From positions 3,138,695-3,202,694 of the forward strand of contig CP070750.1 of assembly GCA_020348385.1 (NCBI GenBank): a DNA stretch of 64,000 nt. The letters are read 5' to 3'. This DNA comes from Candidatus Aminicenantota bacterium (GTDB taxonomy: Bacteria; Acidobacteriota; Aminicenantia; Aminicenantales; Aminicenantaceae). A program made the position numbers and the translations under genes. The notes beneath the pieces are model-generated. The model did no database searches and was not told where the DNA came from. It worked only from the letters and a program-made list of their open reading frames with translations. This document shows, in pieces, positions 44,852 through 53,521 of the stretch; the stretch's first letter is position 1; each line of letters opens with the position of its first letter.

Positions 44852-45619
44852 CTACTCTTCCTTCTTCAACTTTTTCACATCCCTGAATACGCCGAGGGGA
44901 TAATACGGATATACCTTTTCTTCCAGCCATTTCAGGGATTCCTCAGGAGTGAGCTTCCAGTTCGACGGGCAGTTCGCGGCGACTTCAATGAATGTCGTCC
45001 CCATGCCCTCCATCTGATATTCGAAGGCTTTGCGAATGGCCCGTTTGGCTTTGCGGGCATTGGCTGGGGTGTTACAGCTGACCCGTTCCACATAGGAAAC
45101 TTTTTCGAAAGAGGAGATGATCTCTGCCATCTTCATCGGCATTCCTGCCGTTTCCACATCCCTCCCATAGGGACATGTGGACGTGATTTGGCCGTCCAGT
45201 GTGGTGGGTGCCATCTGTCCCCCTGTCATCCCATAAATCCCGTTGTTGATAAAGATAAACGTGAAGTTCTCTCCCCTGTTGCAGGCGTGGAGAGTCTCGG
45301 CCGTTCCTATGGCAGCCAGATCGCCATCCCCCTGGTAGGAAAACACGATCCTATCGGGGAGAACACGCTTGATCCCAGTGGCTACGGCCGCCGCTCTTCC
45401 ATGAGCGGCCTCCTGCATATCGATATCCAGGTAATTATACGCAAAAACAGAACATCCCACCGGGCAGACACCAACCGTTTTATCCTGGATGTCCATCTCT
45501 TCCACAATCTCCATCATGAATTTGTGGATGGTCGAATGGAAACAACCGGGACAGTAGGACATCCGCCTGTCCGTAAGTGTGCTTGGTCTTTTATAAACGA
45601 GCTCATATCCTTCTTTCAT
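44852..45619 (-). CDS. korB: 2-oxoacid:ferredoxin oxidoreductase, beta (TPP) subunit
   Basis: A 255-residue thiamine-diphosphate subunit. YCPGCFHSTIHK (about 22-33) supplies cluster cysteines, GDGDLAAIGT (about 97-106) and NNGIYGMTGGQ (about 126-136) bind TPP-Mg. Sequence style is close to both KorB (2-oxoglutarate) and VorB (branched-chain oxoacids), so the substrate is left open. It lies next to korA and korC. Confidence 0.92.
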   Translation of the reverse strand: MKEGYELVYKRPSTLTDRRMSYCPGCFHSTIHKFMMEIVEEMDIQDKTVGVCPVGCSVFAYNYLDIDMQEAAHGRAAAVATGIKRVLPDRIVFSYQGDGDLAAIGTAETLHACNRGENFTFIFINNGIYGMTGGQMAPTTLDGQITSTCPYGRDVETAGMPMKMAEIISSFEKVSYVERVSCNTPANARKAKRAIRKAFEYQMEGMGTTFIEVAANCPSNWKLTPEESLKWLEEKVYPYYPLGVFRDVKKLKKEE

Positions 45620-45646
45620 CGGGTCTCTCCCTTATAAATCATTGTG

Positions 45647-46705
45647 TCACCCAATCTTTTCTTTTATGGCTTCGTATGTTTCCTCAGGTGTTGGGACGAT
45701 GCCGCCCAGCCGGCCGAAGAAAAACACCGGCTTTTTCCCGCACACGGCCAACTTGACATCTTCCACCATTTGGCCGGCATTCATCTCCACAGAGATAAAA
45801 AATTTCACCCGGTCTGCATCAGCGATTTCTCCGATCCGATCCCATGGATAGGGCCAGAGGGAGATCGGCCGGAACAGACCTAGTTTTAGTCCCTCATCCC
45901 TAGCTCGGTTCACGACATTTTTGGCGATCCGAGAACATAATCCATAGGCCACGATGATATATTCCGCGTCCTCTATTTCGTATTCTTCGTAACGGATTTC
46001 GTTCTTTAAAATTACTTTATATTTAGCCTGAAGCTTCAAGTTCCTCTGCTCCATATCCTCGGATTGGATGTAGAGCGATGTGAGGATGTTTCTTTCCCTA
46101 TCCGGTGTTTTTCCGGTTGTCGCCCAAGGTTTGTCGGGCTCATACTTGATAGGAGCGGGGAGAATAACTTTTTCCATCATCTGGCCAATGGCTCCGTCTG
46201 CCAAGATGAGGGTGGGCGCGCGGTATTTGTCGGCCAACTCAAAGGCGAGATAAATGTGATCCACCATTTCCTGGACCGAGTTGGGCCCGAGCACGATCAC
46301 ATGGTAATCTCCGTGTCCTCCGCCTTTGACGGCCTGGAAGTAGTCCCCCTGACTCGGTTGAACGGTTCCCAGCCCTGGTCCTCCCCGAACCACATTGACC
46401 ATCACGCAGGGGATCTCAGCGCAGGCCATGTAGGACACGCCTTCCTGCATCAGAGAAAAACCCGGCGATGACGTTGTCGTCATTACCCGGGCTCCGGCTC
46501 CTCCCGATCCGTAAAGCATATTCACTGCGGCCAGCTCGCTCTCGGCCTGGATAAGCACATAATCATGCTTGGGTTCTTGAGCAGCCAGGTATTCGATCAC
46601 TTCGGATTGAGGGGTTATCGGATACCCGAAATAAGCCTGCATGCCTGCTCGGATGGCCGCCTCTGCCAGGGCTTCGTTGCCTTTCATCAGTTTGACTTCA
46701 GCCAC
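45647..46705 (-). CDS. korA: 2-oxoacid:ferredoxin oxidoreductase, alpha subunit
   Basis: A 352-residue alpha subunit. GNEALAEAAIRAGMQAYFGYPITPQSE at the start and the MTTTSSPGFSLMQEG motif (about 85-99) are diagnostic; the C-terminal half carries the domain-III-like transketolase fold. GTG 46705 is preferred because GGGAGG lies just upstream and it overlaps the korD stop by one base (TAGTG). An in-frame start further up (46879) would overlap korD in full. It is the core of the complex with korB. Confidence 0.92.
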   Translation of the reverse strand: MAEVKLMKGNEALAEAAIRAGMQAYFGYPITPQSEVIEYLAAQEPKHDYVLIQAESELAAVNMLYGSGGAGARVMTTTSSPGFSLMQEGVSYMACAEIPCVMVNVVRGGPGLGTVQPSQGDYFQAVKGGGHGDYHVIVLGPNSVQEMVDHIYLAFELADKYRAPTLILADGAIGQMMEKVILPAPIKYEPDKPWATTGKTPDRERNILTSLYIQSEDMEQRNLKLQAKYKVILKNEIRYEEYEIEDAEYIIVAYGLCSRIAKNVVNRARDEGLKLGLFRPISLWPYPWDRIGEIADADRVKFFISVEMNAGQMVEDVKLAVCGKKPVFFFGRLGGIVPTPEETYEAIKEKIG

Positions 46706-46959
46706 TATTGCCTCCCTTCCACTTGGCCCGTTTTTTCTTTTTTCTTCCTGTAGACCGTGATAGCTGCATCCGGGCACATCACAGCACAGTTGGCACAGCC
46801 GATGCATTCTTCCGGTTTGGAAAGGGTCGAATAGTGGAGACCGTAGCTGTTCGTGTCGGATGTATTGAGGGCCATACAATCAGATGGACAGTTAATCACA
46901 CAAAGGTTGCAGCCCTTACAAACCTCGATCGCTATCTCGACATAACCTTTTTGGGCCAT
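46705..46959 (-). CDS. korD: 2-oxoacid:ferredoxin oxidoreductase, delta (ferredoxin) subunit
   Basis: An 84-residue subunit with two [4Fe-4S] motifs: CKGCNLCVINCPSD (about 14-27) and CIGCANCAVMCPDA (about 53-66). It passes electrons from the catalytic subunits to free ferredoxin. It is the first gene of the korDABC set; its stop overlaps the korA start. Confidence 0.92.
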   Translation of the reverse strand: MAQKGYVEIAIEVCKGCNLCVINCPSDCMALNTSDTNSYGLHYSTLSKPEECIGCANCAVMCPDAAITVYRKKKEKTGQVEGRQ

Positions 46960-47122
46960 TCCTCCCTCCGTTTGGTTATCTTAGATTTTGCATTTCACGA
47001 TTTGATTTCAGCATTCTTGTGTCCATAGACAATATATCGGGCAGGAGTCTTCTTTGCAATCGTTGGTCTAAGATACGTATACGTAAAAATCAATGATTAA
47101 CTTTTAAATTATGCTAAAAAAA

Positions 47123-47980
47123 TTACAGTTCAAATGATAACACCCGATGAGAGTGACATTGGATGTTCACAGCCGCTGGCATGGACGCGATGTGACAGGG
47201 AAAGGATTCTACATGAACGGCCAGAGCAGTACATCTGCCTCCCATGCCTTGGGGTCCTATGCCCAAGTTATTGATCCGTTCCAGAAGCCTTTTTTCCATG
47301 TCTGCGTAGAAAGGATCAGGGTTTTGGGATCCTAATGGTCTTCGCAACAGAGCTTTTTTTGCCAGCAGAGCAGAGTATTCGAAGTTGCCTCCTACGCCCA
47401 CACCGACGACCATCGGGGGGCAGGGATTCGAGCCGGCTGTGTCCACTGTTTCGACCACAAAATTTTCGATTCCATCCTGACCGGCGGCCGGTGCAAACAT
47501 CCGGATCTGACTCATATTTTCGGCCCCTCCGCCCTTGGCGACAAAGGTCACTTTAAATGCATCCCCAGGTTCCAGTTCCCAGTGTATGTATGCCGGTGTG
47601 TTATCACCTGTGTTTTTGCGCCGAATCGGATCTTCCACGACGGATTTTCGCAGATATCCTTCCTCGTATCCCAATCGAGTTCCCTCGGTGATAGCCTCCT
47701 TGAGGCTACCCAGGCCATCGTCCTTGTTGAGTTGAACATCCTCCCCCAACTCCACAAAAAAGATAGCCAAGCCCGTGTCTTGGCAAAGCCCAAGTTTTTC
47801 TTCCTTGGCCACTTTGGCGTTTTCGAGCATCTGTTGGAAAACGGATTTTCCTGCTGGAGATTCCTCCTTAGCTTCCATCTCTTTTACGACGGTTAAGGTG
47901 TCATCTTGGAGCTCGAAATTGGCTTTTTGTACAATTTCTCTGATTTTTTCACGTACTTCAGAAAGATTAATAGTTTTCAT
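47123..47980 (-). CDS. Class I fumarate hydratase, alpha part
   Basis: A 285-residue protein matching the N-terminal, iron-sulfur half of class I fumarase (or tartrate dehydratase). Cluster cysteines lie in LCQDTG (about 65-70), GSNPCPP (about 185-191) and GGRCTALAVHVE (about 251-262), with KGGGAENMS between. It converts fumarate and water to malate when paired with a beta part. No beta subunit gene is in the window, so it must be encoded elsewhere. Fumarase and the 2-oxoacid oxidoreductase next door would serve a TCA branch. Confidence 0.9.
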   Translation of the reverse strand: MKTINLSEVREKIREIVQKANFELQDDTLTVVKEMEAKEESPAGKSVFQQMLENAKVAKEEKLGLCQDTGLAIFFVELGEDVQLNKDDGLGSLKEAITEGTRLGYEEGYLRKSVVEDPIRRKNTGDNTPAYIHWELEPGDAFKVTFVAKGGGAENMSQIRMFAPAAGQDGIENFVVETVDTAGSNPCPPMVVGVGVGGNFEYSALLAKKALLRRPLGSQNPDPFYADMEKRLLERINNLGIGPQGMGGRCTALAVHVESFPCHIASMPAAVNIQCHSHRVLSFEL

Positions 47981-48280
47981 ATGATACCTCCGGGATTGTC
48001 AATATATGAAAATAAATGGACATGACGTAACAGTTTATGACTCCATCCAAAAGCTGTCAAGAGGAAAGTGGTGTGACAGCAAGGTAAGCTGATTAGGAAG
48101 GCATACGAAGGCAAGCGAGCCGAGGAATTAGTGAATTTTCCCTCGCTGAAACAAGGCGGATAATACGCGGCCTGACGTTTCAGCTTACCCTGCTGTTTTT
48201 TGAGTTGCGATTTGAAGTGTTGATGTGAATAATGATTGTTGTGGACAATGCTTTTAGGTTATGCGAGAAAGGAGGTCGAT
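47981..48280. other. Intergenic region with an inverted repeat
   Basis: This 300-bp gap between two divergent genes holds the inverted repeat at 48076-48196. I see no gene and no clear promoter in it apart from AAAGGAGG immediately before 48281. Confidence 0.5.
48076..48196. repeat. 121-bp element with 17-bp inverted terminal repeat
   Basis: ACAGCAAGGTAAGCTGA and TCAGCTTACCCTGCTGT pair with one mismatch. Inside, AGCGAG and CTCGCT form a smaller hairpin, and GAAGGC pairs weakly with GCCTGA. It cannot encode a protein. No other copy was found in this window. Confidence 0.6.
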
Positions 48281-49708
48281 ATGATCGGTGAATACAAGCT
48301 TCTCATCGATGGAAAATGGGTTTCAGGAAAGGAAGTTAAAGAGACTTGCTCTCCTTATGACCAGAGTGTTGTGGGAAGGGTTCATTTTGCGGATGCCCAT
48401 CAGGTTAGGGGAGCGGTGGATTCTGCTCATCTTGCCTTCCAGAAGACCAAGATGTTATCGAGCTATGAGCGGGCAAAAGCCCTTGAGTTTGTCTCGGACC
48501 AAATCGCAAAGAATAAAGAAGAGCTAGCCCGGTCCATCGTAATGGGAGCTGGAAAGACTATGAAAGCAGCACGAGTGGAGGCAGACAGGGCGGTCAGCAC
48601 TTTTCAGATTGCGTCTGAAGAGGCCAAAAGGATGAACGGAGAAATCATTCCCCTGGACCTGAGCCCCCAGACGAGCGACCGATGGGGATTGGTTCGACGA
48701 TTTCCCATCGGAGTAATGGTGGGGATCACCCCGTTTAATTTTCCGCTGAATCTGGTTGCTCACAAGGTGGCGCCAGCCATGGCCAGCGGAAACACGATGT
48801 TGCTCCGTCCGGCTTCGCAAGTGGCGATGACGTCGAGCATCCTCGCGGAAATCATCGTCCAATCGGATTTTCCTGCAGGGGGCTTCAACCATATCCCCTG
48901 CGGTTACTCGGCTGCCGATGTTTTTCTGGAGGACGACCGCATCAAAAAAATCACGTTCACCGGAAGCCCGGATATCGGGTGGGAATTGAAAAAAAGGGCC
49001 AATAAAAAAAGAGTGACGCTGGAACTCGGGGGGAATGCGGCCGTTGTCATCGAGCCTGATGCCAACTTGGATTTTGCCCTGCCGAGAACTGTTTTGGGGG
49101 CTTATGCCTATTCCGGGCAAATTTGTATTTCCATCCAGCGCATTTTTCTGCACAAAAAGATTTACGACAGATTTATGGCTCGGTTTTTGGATGCGACGAC
49201 AAAACTTAAAATAGGAAACCCGATGGAAGAGAGCACAGATATAGGCCCGATGATCAACCTGGATGCGGCAAAGCAGACCGAGGAATGGTTGGAAGAGGCC
49301 TTGGCAAATGGTGCGCGGCTGCTTTGTGGAGGCAAAAGAGATAGCGCCATGTTCGAACCCACGATCCTGGAGAATGTGAAGCCCGAACTTCGGATCTCCT
49401 GTCAAGAGGCGTTTGCTCCGGTTGTCGTGGTTTCTCCGTATGAAGATTTTGAACTGGCCCTCCGGAGTGTGAATGACTCCATATACGGGTTGCAGGCTGG
49501 AGTCTTTACCAATGACTTGAAAAAAGCTTTCCAAGCTTACGAAAGTCTGGATGTGGGAGGCGTGATCTGCAACGATATCCCCACCTTCAGGATTGATCAT
49601 ATGCCATACGGAGGGGTGAAAGAGAGCGGTTTCGGTCGGGAGGGATTGAAATACGCCATCGAAGAAATGACTGAATTGAAACTATTGGCCGTCAATCTCA
49701 ACATTTAG
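48281..49708 (+). CDS. NAD(P)-dependent aldehyde dehydrogenase
   Basis: A 475-residue ALDH-superfamily enzyme. The catalytic Glu is in LELGGNAA (about 247), the catalytic Cys in SGQICISIQR (about 283), and the Glu of QEAFAPVV near 380. The first residues of the Rossmann motif appear as FTGSPDIGWELKKRA. It resembles the lactaldehyde/non-phosphorylating glyceraldehyde-3-phosphate dehydrogenase group, but the aldehyde is not determined. Start 48281 is supported by AAAGGAGG; an upstream frame start at 48236 adds residues before that site. Confidence 0.92.
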   Translation: MIGEYKLLIDGKWVSGKEVKETCSPYDQSVVGRVHFADAHQVRGAVDSAHLAFQKTKMLSSYERAKALEFVSDQIAKNKEELARSIVMGAGKTMKAARVEADRAVSTFQIASEEAKRMNGEIIPLDLSPQTSDRWGLVRRFPIGVMVGITPFNFPLNLVAHKVAPAMASGNTMLLRPASQVAMTSSILAEIIVQSDFPAGGFNHIPCGYSAADVFLEDDRIKKITFTGSPDIGWELKKRANKKRVTLELGGNAAVVIEPDANLDFALPRTVLGAYAYSGQICISIQRIFLHKKIYDRFMARFLDATTKLKIGNPMEESTDIGPMINLDAAKQTEEWLEEALANGARLLCGGKRDSAMFEPTILENVKPELRISCQEAFAPVVVVSPYEDFELALRSVNDSIYGLQAGVFTNDLKKAFQAYESLDVGGVICNDIPTFRIDHMPYGGVKESGFGREGLKYAIEEMTELKLLAVNLNI

Positions 49709-49717
49709 GGAAAAGGT

Positions 49718-49746
49718 TTGACATAAACAGTAGTTTTTACATAAAC
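49718..49746 (+). promoter_or_regulatory. Weak candidate promoter for the PilZ gene
   Basis: A perfect TTGACA is followed, 17 bases later, by ATAAAC (or TAAACT at 19 bases), about 45 bp before the start. Confidence 0.35.
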
Positions 49747-49789
49747 TACACAAATCAGGTATATTTTCTCGACTAAATAGTTGAATTTA

Positions 49790-50131
49790 ATGAAAGAAAA
49801 TAATTCCCCTAAAGATCGGCGGCGGTTTCCCAGAGTTTCCTCTAGGGTTTATTACCGCATCGGAAAATCGCAATCTTTGAGACAACGTGTTTCCAACATC
49901 AGTTTAGCGGGCGTGCGCATTTATAGCGACGAACGATTGGACGCCGGCGAAGAGGTGGAACTGGAATTGTATTTCCCGAATGGATTTTCTGGAAAAGGAT
50001 CGGCCCGTGTTGTCTGGATCAAAGAGCTTCCTCCCGGTTCTGGTACCAGTTATGATGTGGGGCTCGAGTTCCTCAATCTATCCGAAGAAGTTGTCAAAGA
50101 ACTGACAGAAGTACTCAAAGATAAATCTTAA
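49790..50131 (+). CDS. PilZ-domain protein
   Basis: A 113-residue single-domain protein. The c-di-GMP-binding motifs are visible: RRRFPR near residues 9-14, and NISLAGVRIYS (D/N-x-S-x-x-G) near 38-48. It would read out cyclic-di-GMP and act by protein contact. No diguanylate cyclase is in the window. Start ATG 49790 (or TTG 49781) is unclear because no ribosome site is visible. Confidence 0.88.
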   Translation: MKENNSPKDRRRFPRVSSRVYYRIGKSQSLRQRVSNISLAGVRIYSDERLDAGEEVELELYFPNGFSGKGSARVVWIKELPPGSGTSYDVGLEFLNLSEEVVKELTEVLKDKS

Positions 50132-50147
50132 TTTTTTCTCACCAACT

Positions 50148-50981
50148 TCACTCTAGGAATAAATCGAAGTTGTTCTCTGGTCGATATTTTAGAACGGCCC
50201 TTGCCTTTTCTATAGAATAAACTCTGTCAATTCTTTTTGGGAGTTTCCATCCTTTTTTTGTGAACACGTTCTCGGCAACTGGAAAATGTTTTGTAATTAC
50301 TTGAGGAGCATTTTTATAGAGATCTTGGGTTTCTTCTCTAGAGAATGGAGAGAGAGAAGAAATATTGAATACATCGTATGTTTCGATTTCTGCATTCATC
50401 GCCAAAATATGTGCCTTAGCCGCATCCCTGACATCAACTCCTCGATATAACCTATATATTGCCATAAAATAGTCAGACTCTGGGAAATATCGAGAAACAC
50501 GAAGGCTTACACATGGTAGTCTGTACTGGGCCGCAAATATCTGACATAAGCCCTCGGCAGCTATCTTAGTCACGTCATATATATCACGCGGTAAGGGCAT
50601 TAATTCCTCGGTTACCCAGACAGCTTTTTTTGGGGAAACCATAGCATGGCCATAGAGAGAGGTGGTGCTGGTGTACACAAAACGTTTAACTCCATTGTCG
50701 ATTGCACTTTTTAATAAATGAAGGGTTCCATGGATGTTTATGTCGATAAATTCTTTGCGTGTGTGTGTCTTTAGGTGAGGGGCGTGAAGAGAGCAGGTGT
50801 GGATTATGATTTCCACATTTTTTGTGACGCTGGAAACAAAATCAGAATCCGAGATATCGCCAATTCTTGACGTGAATCTTCCGGGCGCTAAATCTGCTCC
50901 AATGACTGAGTGTTGTTTGAAAAGCATAGAGGCAATAACGGCGCCCAATTGTCCTGATGAGCCTGTTACCAAAATTCGCAT
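50148..50981 (-). CDS. NAD-dependent epimerase/dehydratase (extended SDR)
   Basis: A 277-residue short-chain dehydrogenase/reductase with GSSGQLGAVIAS at the dinucleotide site (about 7-18). Active-site residues are Ser in YTSTTSLYG (about 107) and Tyr/Lys in YDVTKIA (about 139-145, YxxxK). The substrate is probably a nucleotide sugar or similar, but unknown. Composition is more AT-rich than its neighbours, hinting at transfer. It is not clearly linked to the flanking genes. Confidence 0.88.
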   Translation of the reverse strand: MRILVTGSSGQLGAVIASMLFKQHSVIGADLAPGRFTSRIGDISDSDFVSSVTKNVEIIIHTCSLHAPHLKTHTRKEFIDINIHGTLHLLKSAIDNGVKRFVYTSTTSLYGHAMVSPKKAVWVTEELMPLPRDIYDVTKIAAEGLCQIFAAQYRLPCVSLRVSRYFPESDYFMAIYRLYRGVDVRDAAKAHILAMNAEIETYDVFNISSLSPFSREETQDLYKNAPQVITKHFPVAENVFTKKGWKLPKRIDRVYSIEKARAVLKYRPENNFDLFLE

Positions 50982-51007
50982 TATGAGCCTAATTTAAACG
51001 AGTCAAT

Positions 51008-52144
51008 TTATTCTGCCTTGATTGTGCATCTGATAAGACGAGGGAAGGGATCGTTTTCGATGAAATAAAGCCTGCCTTTGCTGTCGGCACCTGCCAGCCT
51101 TCTTTCGGGTGGAATCCGAACGCTGGTGAGAAACTGGAAATCGCCATCGAAAATATCCAATTGATAACTGGATTCTTTTTCATTATCGACAAAATTAACG
51201 AGTTCCATCTTTTGCTGGAAGAGGGGCATTTCCTTTGTATTTGTGTAGGAAACGCCAACGATGTAGTTTCCATTCACTTTGGCTATGTTTTCAATACCAT
51301 TGAAGTCTGAGTAAAATCCACGCACGTATTGGGGAGTGAACATCTTCGGGTAAGTTTTTATGATGATTTTATTTTTGTCCAGGTTTCTATCGAACAGCAC
51401 AATTTTGTATTCAGAGGGGGATGTGTAATAGAGCTGGGTTCCTGAGACTATCCCCACATCCGAAAAATTGGGGAAATATTCCATCCCAATCCTGTGACAC
51501 AGGAAATCTTCTCCATATTCAGCAAGAACGTTATCAAAGGAGTGGTCGACGACGATTATCCGGTAGTCAGCAAAATTTCCTCCAAAACGCATTCCTGTGA
51601 GCATGAATTTTCCGTCCTCAAAACTGGCGATCCCCATAACCCGGATTTTAAACTTCGACGTTTTCAAGGCTTCGATGAATTTTCCATCTGAAGAAAATTT
51701 ATTGATCCGATTATTCCTGCGGTCTGGAATATACAGGAGGTTGTCAAAACGGCACCAGTGAATATCATCCATTGTGATGAACTCACCGGGGCCGTTGCCT
51801 TCTTTTCCAAAGCTATTAATGAATTTCCCTTGTTCATCGAAGACCATGACAGTCAGTTCATAACTGTCAGCAATAAAGATTTTGCCTTTACCGTCGTAAG
51901 TGATGATTCTGATATAACCGAACATCTCTTCATCATCGCCATATTCCTTCCCGATGACGAGCTCTTCTTCGAGACTTATCTGTTTGTCCTCTCCCCACAA
52001 CCCTTTAGAAGAATTTGAGATGATTTCGACGTTTCCATCCGGAGATTCCTTGGGGAAATCTGTGCGTGAAGTATAACCCTTTTCAGAAGAGCATGAGATG
52101 AAGATTAAGCTAACGATGACACCGAAAATGACGAAAATTTTATT
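51008..52144 (-). CDS. 6-bladed beta-propeller lipoprotein
   Basis: A 378-residue exported protein with a signal peptide ending in a lipobox (LIFISC, about 15-20), then an NHL/6-bladed-propeller-like domain with repeated strands such as GKFINSFGKEGNGPGEF. Such lipoproteins are common in Bacteroidota and Acidobacteriota-like genomes. Substrate or partner unknown. It lies 31 bp downstream of a second, related propeller gene; the two may be a duplicated pair. Confidence 0.85.
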   Translation of the reverse strand, partial: NKIFVIFGVIVSLIFISCSSEKGYTSRTDFPKESPDGNVEIISNSSKGLWGEDKQISLEEELVIGKEYGDDEEMFGYIRIITYDGKGKIFIADSYELTVMVFDEQGKFINSFGKEGNGPGEFITMDDIHWCRFDNLLYIPDRRNNRINKFSSDGKFIEALKTSKFKIRVMGIASFEDGKFMLTGMRFGGNFADYRIIVVDHSFDNVLAEYGEDFLCHRIGMEYFPNFSDVGIVSGTQLYYTSPSEYKIVLFDRNLDKNKIIIKTYPKMFTPQYVRGFYSDFNGIENIAKVNGNYIVGVSYTNTKEMPLFQQKMELVNFVDNEKESSYQLDIFDGDFQFLTSVRIPPERRLAGADSKGRLYFIENDPFPRLIRCTIKAE

Positions 52145-52175
52145 CATTGCAAATAGCCTTTTTTCAATCGAATAA

Positions 52176-53339
52176 TTATTCCCAGACAATTTTGGAGACG
52201 ATCAATTCTTTATACCCGCTGTCCTTTTCGTTGATGCAGTAGAAGCGGCCGTTTTGCATTTTAGCGTATAGGCCGCTTTCATCGTGAAAAATCTTGAGGC
52301 TTTTCCGACCGATACATACCCCATCGGGATTGAAGATGTCATACATGAACTCGCCGGGATTTTCGCCAACTTCATAGGTCATGACAAAAAGCCGCTCTTC
52401 ATCATCCGAAAATAATGCGTGGAAAGGCGGCATGGCATCGGGAAAATAGATTTTGTTGCGGATGTCGTCGAATATGGGGGCATTGAATTGTTCCATGAAT
52501 TGCGTTTTGAAATCTTCCGGAACCGGAACAGGCTTGAATTCCTTTTTTATTTTCTGCACCAGATTCCCGTCAAAATCGTAGACATAGATTTCGTAGCCCC
52601 TTTCCTGGAATCCGGAAAATATTTTACTTTCTGACACACTCCAGGAAAGAACATGGTAGCTGCCTTTGAGTCTCTTCCCGACGATGGGATTGGGTATCAT
52701 TTGTTTATCCAGTTCCTTGATTTCTTCGAATTGGTTGTCGAAGAGGGCCAGAGGATTTTGGTTGATATACTCGCTTCTTCCGTCCATCATGCTTATGTAA
52801 GAGAGAAAATTCCCATTGGTAAGGGGAACGGTGCAAATTGTTCCTGAATCGATTTTCTTTTCATCGATCACTTGACCGTCTCTGTTGAATACCACCATTT
52901 TGTTCCCAAAATCCGAGACGGCGATGTCCTTGTTTTGATCGACTGTGAGAAACAGCGACATATAATTGCGGCCTTGAAGCTCCCCGGGCCCTCGACCCTT
53001 ACGACCGAATGAATGGACAAAGTTTCCCTTGTTGTCGAATTCAAAGATCATGCCCTCGGTGTTTTCGTACCCGACGAGAAAAATATTCCCATCGGGATCG
53101 ACATCGAAATTCAAGCCTATGTCCGTCAATCCCGTTTCGGCTATCTTATCGTTTTCAGTATCGATCGAGAATTCCTTCTGGAGAAAGAAGGGTGATGGTT
53201 TTCCTTTGATTGTGTATGGCTCGAGCCGGTTAAAAACTAATTCTACTCCATCCTCCATCACTCTTTCAGGCACTTCTCCTTTAGGTGCACACGTTGAAAG
53301 AAAGAGCAGCACCAGGAACAAGCAAGTCCCTTTTCTCAT
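52176..53339 (-). CDS. 6-bladed beta-propeller lipoprotein (paralogue)
   Basis: A 387-residue protein, homologous in plan to the gene at 51008: lipobox (FLSTC, about 12-16) and propeller blades with GNFVHSFGRKGRGPGEL as the clearest shared stretch. ATG 53339 is preferred because GGAGG lies upstream; a frame start at 53354 would read through it. The shared motif suggests a tandem duplication with later divergence. Function unknown. Confidence 0.85.
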   Translation of the reverse strand: MRKGTCLFLVLLFLSTCAPKGEVPERVMEDGVELVFNRLEPYTIKGKPSPFFLQKEFSIDTENDKIAETGLTDIGLNFDVDPDGNIFLVGYENTEGMIFEFDNKGNFVHSFGRKGRGPGELQGRNYMSLFLTVDQNKDIAVSDFGNKMVVFNRDGQVIDEKKIDSGTICTVPLTNGNFLSYISMMDGRSEYINQNPLALFDNQFEEIKELDKQMIPNPIVGKRLKGSYHVLSWSVSESKIFSGFQERGYEIYVYDFDGNLVQKIKKEFKPVPVPEDFKTQFMEQFNAPIFDDIRNKIYFPDAMPPFHALFSDDEERLFVMTYEVGENPGEFMYDIFNPDGVCIGRKSLKIFHDESGLYAKMQNGRFYCINEKDSGYKELIVSKIVWE

Positions 53340-53521
53340 TCGCCCATCCTCCAACTCACTTTGAAGCGTTTGACCACATGAAATCCGTGTTTATGCTGTT
53401 CCCTTTGTCTTTTCAAGGCTCTGTTGAAGACTCCTTTATTATAAATACATGGTATATGGAAATAAAGTTCCCACTATTTTTCGAATGTTAAGAAGAGAAA
53501 GGTTTCTGGGAGAGTGTAATG

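Noticed and set aside
46706-46879. Extended korA start within korD
   Set aside because: The extra codons would duplicate the whole korD region in another frame; GTG 46705 has a ribosome site and is the family start.
48524-49600. Open frame of 358 codons opposite the aldehyde dehydrogenase
   Set aside because: Antisense to a complete enzyme with its catalytic residues; translation is His/Arg-rich and unlike a protein.
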